From Diploptera punctata (lineage: Eukaryota > Arthropoda > Insecta > Blattodea > Blaberidae): a stretch of 64,000 bases of DNA. A model generated the notes under the pieces. That model did not search any database. It was not told where the DNA came from and saw only the letters and a list, made by a program, of their open reading frames with translations. The position numbers and the translations under genes are program-made. The stretch is from positions 1-64,000 of the forward strand of contig JASPKZ010009726.1 of assembly GCA_030220185.1 (NCBI GenBank), read 5' to 3'. This document shows positions 10,246 through 20,174 of the stretch, one piece after another; the first letter of the stretch is position 1, and every line of letters begins with the position of its first letter.

Positions 10246-10392
10246 GTTGTTACAATGAGGCAATACTGTAACAGTATTTTGTTTTTAATATGCTTCTTCT
10301 GTTTCTATTTCTTCTCTTTATAACATTTAATTTCTGTATGTACATTAAGACAGGGGAATCTGAGGTTATGTTTTTTTATCTCACATGTGGAT

Positions 10393-10520
10393 ATAGAGCG
10401 AGGTGGCTCCAGCGGTAAGTTTTGGGATTCATATTTGATGGGTCCCGAATTCAAATCCCAATACCGAGCAACTTGAATGAGGTTTTTCCCTGGTTTTTCC
10501 TCGATCCTCAAGCCAACTTC
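10393..10520 (+). repeat. tRNA-derived SINE head and short body
   Basis: GAGCGAGGTGGCTCCAGCGG and GAATTCAAATCCC are placed like A and B boxes, and CGAGCA at 10465-10470 lies where the acceptor 3' strand would be. A pyrimidine-rich body (GGTTTTTCCCTGGTTTTTCC) follows. It is a SINE rather than a tRNA gene, because the anticodon arm does not form. Confidence 0.5.
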
Positions 10521-10950
10521 TGGTTTGTAATGTCATTAAAAGTAGATATTTTATCGTGTTCACCATTTCATAATATAATTAGGTCTACATTATATTAATA
10601 AACATACAATTAAATAATTATACGCATATGACCTGCACTAGCTCTAGTTGTAGGCCTACTATAAGAAACTTGTTTAAGTTATTACTCCGCCGACTCGGTC
10701 TATTGAGGGAACTGTGGTGCTAATTTAGTCGCCGTGTGAATGAATTGTGTACGGAACTGTCATCAATAGAAACATTTTCCCAGGCAAAATCGTATTTTAC
10801 TAGACTGGATACAAATTAAGGTGGCACCAGTAATTAGGAACTTGCATTTTTTATTTATTTTATGACAATACAGTTATACATGAACATACCTAATCAGACA
10901 ATTTGACCTAAGCTTTTTCCATGATGTCGATATCCTTTATATATATTTTC
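10521..10950. other. AT-rich spacer
   Basis: No gene, terminal repeat or tRNA-like box that I can support. Confidence 0.4.
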
Positions 10951-10959
10951 ATTACTCAC

Positions 10960-11092
10960 CTGTAAATTCTGTTATTTTCACCACATCCTCAAAGGCTAAT
11001 GTGGGACATTTCTCACTAACCGCTTTCAAAATATTCAAAATACTCGTACTTTGATCTCCTCCGACTGTCCTAAAGCTTTCCTTTACAATATT
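10960..11092 (-). pseudogene. Short exon-like ORF ending at a splice-donor consensus
   Basis: On the minus strand an open frame of 44 codons begins after a TGA (11093-11095) and includes ESFRTVGGDQSTSILNIL and KAVSEKCPTLAFEDVVKI. It ends at ACAG followed by GTGAGT at 10954-10959, a strong 5' splice site. The composition is protein-like and unlike the neighbouring repeats. I cannot name the family. It could be a real exon of a host gene, a retrocopied exon, or part of an unrecognised transposon. An ATG in another frame lies about 30 bp upstream. Confidence 0.3.
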
Positions 11093-11183
11093 TCATGAAT
11101 TCTTGAGAAGCGGCCATTTTGAAACAACTGAAATGCTAACGGATTCTGCATTACGGATGTATGGGAATAAAATAATGCATATT

Positions 11184-13140
11184 TAACTTACTTACTTACT
11201 CACTGGCACTATCGAACCCGTAGGTTCATGGCCGCGCGGACATAAGCTCTCCGTACATCCCTATCCTGAGGCTAATGCTTTCCAATCATTCCCTGTATAA
11301 TCTCTACTTCCCTCAGATCATAGTTAATGTTATATTCCCACCTCATTCTTGGTCAATCACTGGGCGTTTTTTCTCTGATTTTCCTACAAGAAGCTTCCAT
11401 TCAGGTCTTTCATTCCCCATACGTGTAACATGTCCTGCCCATCGCAGTCTACGAGACTTAACTTTTCTTATTATATCTAGCTTCCTATAAAGACCATGTA
11501 GTTCATTGTTATGAAGTCTTCTCCATTCACCTATCTGTTCATCTCTGTTTAGTCCAAAATTTTTCCTAAGAACTTTATTCTCAAATACTCATAATCTCCT
11601 TTCCTCCCTTAAAGTAAGACTCCATGGTTTCGTACCCATATAATATATAACTGGTAGAATAATAGTTTTATATATATTCAGTCTAACGTTTTTTGAAAGG
11701 AGTTGGGACATCAAAAGTCTCTGCAATGCATAATAGCACGCATTTCCAGAATTGAGCCTATGTTTAATATCTTTGTGCATCTCATTCCTGTTTGTGATTA
11801 TTGCTCCTAGGTATTTGAATTCAGCCGCTTCCTCAGAATTTCCCTCATTTGTCATTAGCTGTCCATTTCCATTATATAATGTATTTCTACGAGTGACCAT
11901 ATATTTAGTGTTATTGCTATTTACTTCCAGTCCTAATTTCTTAGTGTTACTCAATAGTGTGTGCGTGTTGTCCTTTAGTAGTAGTAGTAGTAGGAATTTA
12001 TTAGACAAAAAAGTAAGATATTTACAATATTATTTACAAATATGGGTCGCACGGGCAGTAAGCCGTACGTGCTGTTGATAGTCCGTTACAATAAAGTAAT
12101 AATTGGTACTAGTGTAAAGAAAAATAAACAAAACAGCAATAACATTACAATTACATAACGAAAACACAATAAAAATATTACAATTAAATAATAACACAAT
12201 AGTATTATACACTAAAACATTAACATTACAATTACATAAAGAAAACACAATAATATTACAATTAGTTGTCCTTTAGTATCTCCTCGCTATCGGCTAATAG
12301 TACTACATCATCAGCATAAACTAATAGCTTATTAATACCATTGAGTTGTAAGCCTTCCTCATTCTCTAAACATTTAATGGCATGCTGTAGTACAAAATTA
12401 AATAGTAGAGGAGATAGTGCATCTCCTTGCTTCAACCCATTCTTGATTTCAAAAGTGTCCGAAAACTGTTTGCCTACACGCACCATACTCTTTGTGCCAT
12501 TTAGGCACATTCGTATAAGTCTAACTAACTTTTTAGGAATTCCAAACTCCAGCAGGATGCTATATAACTTCTCCCTCTTAATTGAATCATATGCTTTTTT
12601 GAAGTCTACATACAGTTGATGTACAGTACCATTATATTCCCATTTCTTTTCTAAAATCTGTCTTATACTAAAAATCTGATCTGTTGTAGACCTGTTTCTA
12701 CTAAATCCACATTGATGATCTCCTAGAATGTCATCAATATAGGGAGTAAGTCTGCTTACTAATATATTTGTTAGAATTTTGTACGAAGTTGAAAGTAATG
12801 AGATGCCCCTATAGTTGTTGCAATCAGTTTTATCTCATTTCTTATAAATTAGTACGATAATTAATTCTTTCCATTCATCTGGAAGAGCTTATTTTTACCA
12901 GATTATACTAAGCAACCAGCGTATCTTGTCCATCAATTTTTCTCCCCCTGATTTTATCAGTTCTGCTGGGATCTCATCTGAACCTGATGCTTTATATATC
13001 TTTAATTTTCCAATCGCCATTTCAACCTCTAATGCACTTGGTTCTGCGAATAGCATTTCCGCTGTCTGTAAATTATCCTCCTCAATATCCTGTTCTCTAT
13101 GTACATTTAATAATTTAGGGTTAATAAATTCTATCTTCAA
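11184..13140 (-). pseudogene. LINE-A reverse transcriptase, 5'-truncated and interrupted
   Basis: This copy covers most of the RT. From 13140 leftward it encodes KASGSDEIPAELIKSGGEKL (RT entry region). Next come the GLKQGDALSPLLFN motif, YADDVVLLADSEE (catalytic YADD), LNSGNACYYALQRLLMSQLL, and the C-terminal tail. Stops and indels break the frame (the longest pieces are 139, 82 and 81 codons). The 3' end is (AGTA)n, seen as CTTACTTACTTACT at 11188-11201. A separate insertion at 11981-12264 splits the sequence just downstream of the YADD block. The motif order fits an RTE-like or related endonuclease-type LINE; I do not fix the clade. Confidence 0.85.
11981..12264 (-). mobile_element. Short retroelement 3' end inserted in LINE-A with perfect TSD
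   Basis: The insert is bracketed by a perfect 14-bp duplication, GTTGTCCTTTAGTA, at 11967-11980 and 12265-12278. On the minus strand it ends in (CTA)n, the sort of short-repeat tail left by LINE or SINE retrotransposition. The interior has three imperfect copies of a unit rich in ACATTACAATTACATAA. There is no coding sequence that I recognise. Confidence 0.75.
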
Positions 13141-13144
13141 GTCA

Positions 13145-13300
13145 CAGTTAGTCCAAAATCATTCAAGACTGAAAGTGTATAAAACACTGGCTCTTCCAAC
13201 TCTTTTGTATGGTAGCGAAGTATGGACGTTGAAACAGAAGGATATACAGAGACTTAGATCTGCTGAAATGAGATATCTTCGGAGGACTGCAGGATACACA
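13145..13300 (+). pseudogene. C-terminal fragment of a different LINE reverse transcriptase
   Basis: The frame encodes KVYKTLALPTLLYGSEVWTL and QRLRSAEMRYLRRTAGYTLL, the block found after the catalytic domain in many insect LINEs (usually LALPxLLYGSExW, then EMxxLRRxAGY). It lies on the strand opposite to the flanking LINE-A and is cut off by the SINE at 13325. Confidence 0.7.
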
Positions 13301-13324
13301 CTACTAGTAAAAGTAAAAGTAAAG

Positions 13325-13614
13325 TGATCCCACAACAGGCCCGGAGGCCCTTGGGGTAGTGGAGGTTAAAGCTCCCACTTTTTCTAGACAATCGGCACTT
13401 TATGTCAGCCGGGTTGTCAGCCCTGCTTGACGGCCGCCTTTACCCCCAGAACAAGCGTCTGGTACTCATTTCCGTTAGAGGCTGAGTCGACCCCAGGGCC
13501 ATAGTGCCGCCAGAGGGTTTGGGTCAGTTTAAAAATCCTGACCCCAACGGGACTTGAACCCTCGACCCTCCGGCTTGTAGCTCAGTGCCTTAACCACTAC
13601 GCTACGGCGTGCCC
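13325..13614 (-). mobile_element. tRNA-derived SINE with perfect A and B boxes
   Basis: On the minus strand the head GGGGGCACGCCGTAGCGTAG contains TAGCGTAGTGG (perfect A box), and GGTTCAAGTCC (perfect B box) lies about 45 bases downstream. The GC-rich body (GGGTCGACTCAGCCTCTAAC) is unlike anything else here. The 3' end is a short tandem tail, read on + as AAAAGTAAAAGTAAAG at 13308-13323. No target-site duplication is convincing. Confidence 0.85.
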
Positions 13615-13741
13615 CCTTATATCTAAGTACCTCCTCCTTATTTTTCTCCACACGTTCTTGCGATTTTCAGTCCCTTTTTGCCATATCCAACCCATCCCAA
13701 TCTTTTGGAGTTCTCCTACCCTCGTCTGCCCAACATTTAAC
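13615..13741. other. Short unassigned stretch between SINE and LINE-A fragment
   Basis: The minus strand has a K/R/E-rich, frame-broken reading that could be LINE C-terminus, but I cannot align it convincingly. Confidence 0.3.
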
Positions 13742-13985
13742 ATCTATAAGTTGAAAGTAATGAGATGCTCCTGTAGTTGTTGCAATCAGTTTTATCTCCT
13801 CGCTTATAAATTGGTGCGATAATTGATTCCTTCTATTCATCTGGAAGAGCTTCTTTTTCCTAAATCATACCAAGCAACCAGCGTATCTTGTCCATCAATT
13901 TTTCTCCCCCCGATTTTATAAGTTCTGCTGGGATCTCATCTGAACCTGATGCTTTATACATCTTCAATTTTTCAATCGAAAATTC
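13742..13985 (-). pseudogene. LINE-A RT-entry fragment
   Basis: It matches 12787-13010 at high identity, including CCAGCGTATCTTGTCCATCA and GGGATCTCATCTGAACCTGA (the KASGSDEIPAELIKSG region). It is a second, independent fragment in the same orientation about 950 bp away. Confidence 0.8.
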
Positions 13986-14331
13986 ATATTTTACCTATTA
14001 AAATTATAAATATGTATTTTAAGAGACTCCTACGTAGACATGTGCTGGATATTGCATGCTTTTGATTTCTTTATTTAAATTGTTACAGAAGGAACTATAT
14101 TTTCTTGCTCGCTCAAACCTAAAATCTTGAATCAACCAATGAAAATGCAGTCACACATCTGCTCTGTTTACATCACAACTGGAACTTAGCTCGGAATTAG
14201 TATAGATGTTAAAGGTAGATCTCTCATGATAAATGAAATAATGTTGAATACAAACCTTTGCAATCAAAAGATTATTAGAAAATGCGTGTTCTGTGTTTTT
14301 GTAGTGTTAAATACAATTATGTATGTATAGT

Positions 14332-14535
14332 GACCAGCCCTATGGGCTAGTGGTCAGAGGTTCTGACTGCAGTTCATGAGGTTTCGAGTTGAATTCCCGG
14401 TCAGAGCACTGGAATTTTTTCCAATGGTCGCTCATGGTCTGGATTTGAACTAAGTTTAGGTTTGAGGACTCTCCTGGTGATTTATTATTATTAATCACCC
14501 AACACGTCATCGGGGAAACTTAACTCTGTTTTCTA
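14332..14535 (+). mobile_element. tRNA-derived SINE
   Basis: TGGGCTAGTGGTCAGAGG is an A-box match and GAGTTGAATTCCC a weaker B box. The head spans about 14335-14410. The body contains a short ATTATTATTAATCACC segment and ends near CATCGGGGAAACTTAA. The family is different from SINE-V and SINE-W. Confidence 0.55.
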
Positions 14536-14539
14536 GTTA

Positions 14540-15045
14540 GCCCTTTACTTAAGATATAGTATCCAAAATTTATTTTATTGAAGTCGAGAAAGTATGAGGA
14601 ATCTAAGATCTGTTTACTAAAACGTAAATTCAAAATAGGACACAACTAGGATAATTAGCGTCCAATTCAAATCCAGGCGTCAATGGGCTGAGACAGAGGA
14701 CTCTGTATTTTATTTTATTTTTGAGGTTTTAGGATGTTTTAGAGCTGTACGTCTGTAATACGTGGTCCATGGCTCATTTGCTTTTCCAAGAATGACGTAT
14801 TCAGGAATTTTATGTCTCTAAAAATCCTTTCACCTAAGCCATCATTTCACCTGCGAGACTCGAAACCTGAGACGACTATGATAATCACTAGTCAAATAGG
14901 ACCGACCTGTTGATCTAAACATCGCCTTTTCAAGGTGTTTACAAAATATTGTAATGTTTTAATAAAAATAATCGACTTATTCTTTGGTAAGGAAATAACC
15001 GGCCATAACAGGCACATTAAAACTCGTCTTTCAAGGCGAATTGGT
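14540..15045. other. Unassigned AT-rich stretch
   Basis: No gene, TIR or box pair that I can support. Confidence 0.4.
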
Positions 15046-15050
15046 TAATA

Positions 15051-15836
15051 CCGGGTGCGGCAGAAACAATGACTCATTTGAAATTGTCCGTCATTATTGG
15101 ATACGGCTTTCTAGAGAGTTGATATTGGTACCAATGCGTAGTGTAGTTCAAAGCATTGCCAGTCGATATAGAGCGTTGGTCAAACGAACACCGTGCGTTT
15201 GCGGTAGAAACGTTTTTGAAATGTGGTGACAATGTCGTATGGACATGGCATTCGTTCGGGTAATATTTTAACATTGGTCGGAATGATCAAGTTCCGTCTC
15301 GGATGTCGATTACGAGATGGGTCCAGCAGTTGAGTCTCGAAAGTCGATTAGGAGATGGGTCCAGCAGTTGAGTCTCGGATGTCGATTACGAGATGGGTTC
15401 AGCAGTTGAGACAACAAACAATAAGCCTTACGCAGAATGTTTGCAAGGCATCTTGTTTCCCGCTTTGGCAATGTCAACTGGCCACCCCGTTCGCCCGATA
15501 TATCGGCTTGTGATTTTTTATGTGGGGATTCCTAAATTCCAAAGTGCATGCTAACAAGCCAACCGCTCCTGAAGACTTGAAAAATAACATTCACGCCGAA
15601 ATCGAGGACTTAACAGGCAACACTCCTCATAAGGTTATAGAGAATGTGCGTGTTCGTGCAGAATATTGCAACGCCAACAATGGGAGACATCTGAAGGAAA
15701 TAATTTACAAAACGTGACATGTGTAATTAATGGTAGGATGTGTTATTTCCAACAATTTACACTAATGATGTGTAGTTGTATTTCTTCATGACAAAATAAC
15801 ATGTTTAAAATGGGTCATTGTTCCTACCGCACCCTG
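15051..15836 (+). mobile_element. Internally deleted mariner-like transposon
   Basis: The left end CCGGGTGCGGCAGAAACAAT and the right end, read on the minus strand, CAGGGTGCGGTAGGAACAAT are inverted and flanked by TA. The C-terminal part of a DDE transposase is recognisable at about 15450-15717: NWPPRSPDISACDF, then WGFLNSKVHANKP, ending in NNGRHLKEIIYKT and a stop. A frame break lies just before the WGF block. Only a helix-turn-helix fragment (RMSITRWVQQL) remains upstream, triplicated at 15297-15411. The central region with the first two catalytic aspartates is missing. Confidence 0.8.
15297..15411 (+). repeat. 38-bp direct repeat, three copies, inside the mariner relic
   Basis: Three consecutive 38-bp units share TCGATTA and GAGATGGGTCCAGCAGTTGA. 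The unit corresponds to part of the transposase HTH, so a coding segment expanded in tandem after or during deletion of the element. Confidence 0.85.
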
Positions 15837-15839
15837 TAT

Positions 15840-16008
15840 AAGTGGGCTACAGTTCTATCACATCAGGAGAGAATACCATAAATGTCGTAAAGACAAGCTG
15901 CTGGCATTTGTAAGAAAAGAGCACTATGGTAAATAATTTATAGAGGTGTTTGTGAAAAAATGACGTATATAAGTTCAATCAATATTAATTTATCTATTAA
16001 TTAAATAA
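15840..16008. other. Spacer left of the PLE pair
   Basis: AT-rich, with no recognised feature. Confidence 0.4.
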
Positions 16009-16985
16009 AAATAAAACGTAGTTTTATTTGATTTTCATATTTATTATATATTTCAGTGACAGCTGTTTCGGTACATTGTACCTTCTTCAGACATGTTAAC
16101 AAATTATGAATTGTATTCCAACTGATCTAAGCAACAATACAACAATATTTATTAAAATGTTTTAATTTAACAAAGGGGATTCATTCAAATCAAGTTGAGA
16201 ATTTAACAGTTTTTTATTACTTTTAAACTTATTAATTTCTGCAGCCTCCAAAAGATCTAACTTCTTACCCTTGTCACAAATATGTAAAATTTCAAAATTT
16301 GGATCGAAACAATGATTAAATTGGAATAGGTGGTTAGCATAGTTTGAATTTTTTTAATTTGTGTTATATGCTCTCATGTGTTCCTTTATCCGAGATATAA
16401 AAAGTCTACCAGTTTGTCCTATATAGACATTGTCACATGTGCCACACTTCAATTTATATACATCTGATAATTTTTTCTTTTTTTGTTTTGGTTTTATTGT
16501 TTTTTATTATATTTTGTAGAGTTTTATTAGTTTTAAATGCCACATTAATGTTAAACTTTTGAAGTGTTTAGATATTTTATTTGAAAGTGGGCCTATGTAT
16601 GACATTAAGAAATATTTCTTATTGTTTTCTTTGGGTACAGGAAAATCTTTGTTAATTGCTTTTTTGTAATTAATGTTCTTAATTAAACATTCTATAATTT
16701 CAGGGTCGTAGCCATTATTAACAGCCAATTGTTTAATAATATTCAATTCATTATTATATTCCAAGGGTGAAAGAGGGATATTTAAAAGTCTATGAATGTA
16801 ACTATTAAAGGCTGCCATCTTATGAGTATATGGGTGAAGAGAAGAACTATGGATAGTGGTATCAGTATGAGATGGTTTGTGACAGATTCCAATCTCAAAC
16901 TTATTATCAATATGTTTTATTGATAAATCCAAGAAATTTATACTATTATTTGTTTATAATTCCATTGTGAAATTAATACTTGTGT
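16009..16985 (-). pseudogene. Penelope-like element 3' part: RT thumb, GIY-YIG endonuclease, 3' UTR
   Basis: From 16985 leftward the minus strand encodes SINFLDLSIKHIDNKFEIGI, KPSHTDTTIHSSSLHPYTHK and AAFNSYIHRLL. This is the PLE block that follows the RT core (FLDLTI, YRKPTTTDTTI, HP..HK). After a linker comes VYKLKCGTCDNVYIGQTGR with a downstream R.KEHMR: the GIY-YIG nuclease of Penelope-type elements with its CGTC zinc-ligand-like pair. The ORF 16507-16932 is intact for 141 codons; other parts are frameshifted and one TAA lies in the thumb. The 3' UTR carries a hammerhead-like core. Its partner copy abuts head to head at 16986. Confidence 0.85.
16050..16105 (-). ncRNA. Hammerhead-like core, left PLE copy
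   Basis: Read on the minus strand: CTGAAGA (16084-16090), a GGTAC/GTACC helix II (one loop base differs from the right copy), then GAAACAGCTGTC (GAAAC at 16075-16079). It is equivalent to 17706-17772. Confidence 0.55.
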
Positions 16986-17825
16986 GAATACTCATAAGAT
17001 GGCAGCCTTTAATAGTTACATTCATAGACTTTTAAATATCCCTCTTTCACCCTTGGAATATAATAATGAATTGAATATTATTAAACAATTGGCTCTTAAT
17101 AAAGGATACTACCCTGAAATTATAGAATGTTTAATTAAGAAGATTAATTACAAAAAGCAATTAACAAAGTTTTTCCTGCACCCAAAGAAAACAATAAGAA
17201 ATATGTCGTAATGTCATACATAGGCCCACTTTCAAATAAAATATCTAAACTCTTTAAAAAGTTGAACATTAATGTGGCATTTAAAACTAATAAAACTCTG
17301 CAAAATATAATAAAAAACAATAAAACCAAAACAAAAAAAGAAAAATTATCAGATGTATATAAATTGAAGTGTGGCACATGTGACAATGTCTATATAGGAC
17401 AAACTGGTAGATTTTTATATCTCGGATAAAGGAACAAATGAGAGCATATAACAGAAATTTAGAAAATTCAAACTATGCTAACCACCTATTCCAATTTAAT
17501 CATTGTTTCGATCCAAATTTTGAAATTTTACATATTTGTGACAAGGGTAAGAAGTTAGATCTTTTGGAGGTTGCAGAAATTAATAAATTTAAAAGTAGTA
17601 AAAAACTGTTAAATTCTCAACTTGATTTGAATGAATCCCCTTTGTTAAATTTAAAAATTTAAATATTGTTGAATTGTTACTTAGATCTGTTGGAACACAA
17701 TTCATAATTTGTTAACATGTCTGAAGAAGGTACAGTGTACCGAAACAGCTGTCACTGAATTATATAACAAGTATGAAAATCAAATAAAACTACGTTTTAT
17801 TTTTATTTAATTAATAAATACGGAT
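16986..17825 (+). pseudogene. Penelope-like element 3' part, head-to-head partner
   Basis: This copy starts at THKMAAFNSYIHRLL, so it is 157 bp shorter at its 5' side than the minus-strand copy. It then encodes the same linker, YKLKCGTCDNVYIGQTGRF (GIY-YIG) and a C-terminal MRAYNRNLENSNYANHLFQF with the terminal LLNSQLDLNESPLLN. It is split over frames (75, 72 and 74 codons) by small frameshifts. Nucleotide similarity to 16009-16830 is high but not perfect, so the pair is old compared with 7258-7979. The 3' UTR has the hammerhead-like core and ends in ATTTTTATTTAATTAATAAA. Confidence 0.85.
17706..17772 (+). ncRNA. Hammerhead-like core, right PLE copy
   Basis: CTGAAGA (17721-17727), one unpaired A, a perfect GGTAC-AGT-GTACC helix II, then GAAACAGCTGTC. 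Helix III would be the palindrome ACAGCTGT, and cleavage would follow the C. Outer helix I pairs TTGTTA with TAACAA; GT and AC pair next to the core. Known PLE terminal repeats carry hammerhead motifs; activity here is unproven. Confidence 0.6.
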
Positions 17826-17829
17826 TTTC

Positions 17830-18300
17830 ATCAAGTAAACACCAACTCAATTGATTAATTAATTTATCTGCGTTGAATATTGTAAGATGGACAGTATTTC
17901 TTGTGACACGTTATTTTCCTCTGTGTACAGAACTTGCTGAAACCGGGTATTGCGTCTCTGAAGAAATAGCTGCAGCATTCACTCTCATGTCCCGTCAGGA
18001 TTCTGTTTCAATTCAATTGTTCAAACAATCGATATGACTAATGAAGTATATATCGACATCAAGAGCTCGTTTAAAATGTTATAACTAAAAACCTATTATA
18101 ACATTATTAGTTACGCTAGGAATTGTGCTCCTCTTGATAAAAATCACAAATTGCTTGGAATGTTACAGTATGTTTCATAAAAACTGTAGAATTTCTTTAT
18201 AAAGTAAGTAAGTAATTATATTTCAAATGTCGGATGTGAAGAAGTGTTAAAAATTACCTGGTAATAATAAAGTCATTTTCCATATTATTAATTTTATTAT
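17830..18300. other. Unassigned stretch
   Basis: AT-rich with no recognised gene or terminal repeat. Confidence 0.4.
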
Positions 18301-18313
18301 ATTAATATTATTA

Positions 18314-18318
18314 TTATG

Positions 18319-18369
<51 letters not shown>

Positions 18370-18372
18370 ATT
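18314..18372. repeat. (TTA)n microsatellite
   Basis: About 17 ATT units with minor interruptions on the left. Confidence 0.95.
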
Positions 18373-18413
18373 AATAAAACTAAATATACGGTCACACATA
18401 TGAATATATTACA

Positions 18414-18904
18414 CAGGGCTATTCAGAAATAAGGAACAGACTTCAAACGTTTATTTCTTCCATACTACAAAAACATAAACACAATTCCAACGTTTGTGGA
18501 AAGAGAAAAGTTCAAATTTCAGTTTTTCATGCATTCAATGTGAATCAGCTGGTCTCTAGTTATCACAGCTTCAACAAATCGATGTCACAGATTTTCAAGA
18601 GTGTGAGACATAGGAGGGATAAAAACACGTCTTTTACGTAACTCCACAGATAAAAATCACACAGGGCTAGGTTGGGTGACTGGGAGGCCACCGGTAATGA
18701 AGTTGGTCTTCTGCTCCTCCTCTTCCAATCCAACGTCCTGTTGTGCCGCCATTTTAATACAAACAATCAACATGACAAGCAACAGCGCCAATGAGGCCGT
18801 GATCAGTATTTCAAAGTTTTCTCTTTTCAGGAGCATTGGAATTGCGTTTCTATTTTTTTTTTGTAGTTCGGAAGATGTCTATTCTTCTTTATGAATAGCC
18901 CTAT
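18414..18904 (-). mobile_element. Short mariner-like deletion derivative
   Basis: The ends CAGGGCTATTCAGAAATAAG (left) and TAGGGCTATTCATAAAGAAG (right, minus strand) are inverted. On the minus strand 18563-18766 encodes SQSPNLALCDFYLWSYVKDV, a decayed version of the PPRSPDLTPCDFFLWGYVK block around the third catalytic aspartate. Only about 490 bp remain, so the element cannot be autonomous. Confidence 0.75.
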
Positions 18905-19585
18905 ATAATGGTATATAAACAGTAATAGACAGTTATAACACTGAGCAACAAAAGAGAAACTTTTTTTTGTCTCGGAACGAAAAATATGGGAAATTCTGAT
19001 ACTACTTTTTCTCCTGAAAGTCAAATATGAATATGCGGTTTTTCTGTCGCATCACGCAAGGTTTCCGAGGGACAGGAATTTATAATTTCAAACACGTTTA
19101 TATTTTCTACATTCGTAAAGTACACAATATTCGAACATTCGGACTAACCTAGAAATTAAGAAATGACGACTTGCTGCTATATTTCGCCTGTGGAGCATCC
19201 CTGTTGATGGTCCAACAATAATCGGCCAGCATATTAGGTTTCCATTTGCCTTAATATCTCTTTTCCATAGCTGAAATATGTGAGTTAGCTCATTTGGTTT
19301 TATTTTACAAAAACGTTTGTTAAAAAACGTAATTATTTAAAAACCATTAATTGAAACTGAAATAAAAAACTGTGGGTGATGGAGGAATTCCTAATACAGT
19401 TTTGAAAACACGATGAAAAACTGCATTAAGTTCAAACTATTGGTACTCATGAGACAAAAATCATGTTGACCAGTGTAACATACGAGGGAAATATTGAGAA
19501 AGATACCTTGGAACAATAATTACAAATATGAATGAGTTGGACAAATAAATTAAACAAGGGTTAATTTAGGAAATGTATGTACAGT
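18905..19585. other. Unassigned stretch
   Basis: No recognisable gene or repeat boundary; it contains short A-rich runs. Confidence 0.35.
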
Positions 19586-19589
19586 TGTT

Positions 19590-19890
19590 ACGTTTTGAGA
19601 CTGAGCGCATAGTGGCGCTGTGATGCACTAGGTGGCGCCGTGGTATGGTACCTTGTCGCTCGTCCCAGCAAGAGACATTTGAGTGCATTCCCTGCTAGCA
19701 GAACTATGGACTGTGATTTGAATGCGCATGTCGGAACTCGAGATGTCACAGTTAGAGCAACATCAAGTTCTGTCAGAAATTATTCATGACCGCTGCCAAA
19801 CGTTTAAAATGATGCATCGAGTTTACGGTGAGTACGCATTGAGTCGCAGTGTTGTGTGTAGGTGGCACCGACGTTTTGTGCCAGGAAGCC
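19590..19890 (+). pseudogene. Mariner transposase N-terminus, 5' end of a lost element
   Basis: An ATG at 19728 opens a 56-codon frame (stop 19896-19898). It starts MSELEMSQLEQHQVL and contains MMHRVYGEYALSRSVVCRWH and RRFVPG, the N-terminal HTH of mariner transposases (usually VYGDxAxSxxxVYxWHxRF.xG). About 140 bp of upstream sequence (GTGGCGCTGTGATGCACTAG) looks like element 5' UTR. Everything after the HTH is gone: at about 19890 the sequence switches directly to LINE-A. Confidence 0.7.
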
Positions 19891-20171
19891 AGATATAATA
19901 AGAACAGTTAAGTCTCGTAGACTACGATGGGCAGGACATGTTGTTCGTATGGGGAATGAAAGACTTGCATGGAAGCCCTTGTAGGAAAGCAAGAGGGAAA
20001 ACGCCCAGTTGGTAGACCAAAAATGAGGTGGGAGAATAACATTAACTGTGATATGAGGGATTTAGATTGTACAGGGAATGACTGCAAAACATTAGCTCAG
20101 GATAGGGATGTATGGAGAGCTTATGTCCGCGCGGCCATGGTCCTACGGGTTCGATAGTGCCAGTAAGTAAG
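19889..20171 (+). pseudogene. LINE-A 3' end, 5'-truncated
   Basis: It encodes TVKSRRLRWAGHVVRMGNER and KRPVGRPKMRWENNINCDMR, then DRDVWRAYVRAAMVLRVR, and ends in GCCAGTAAGTAAGTAA, the family tail. The frame is intact only from 19969 on. Confidence 0.8.
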
Positions 20172-20174
20172 TAA

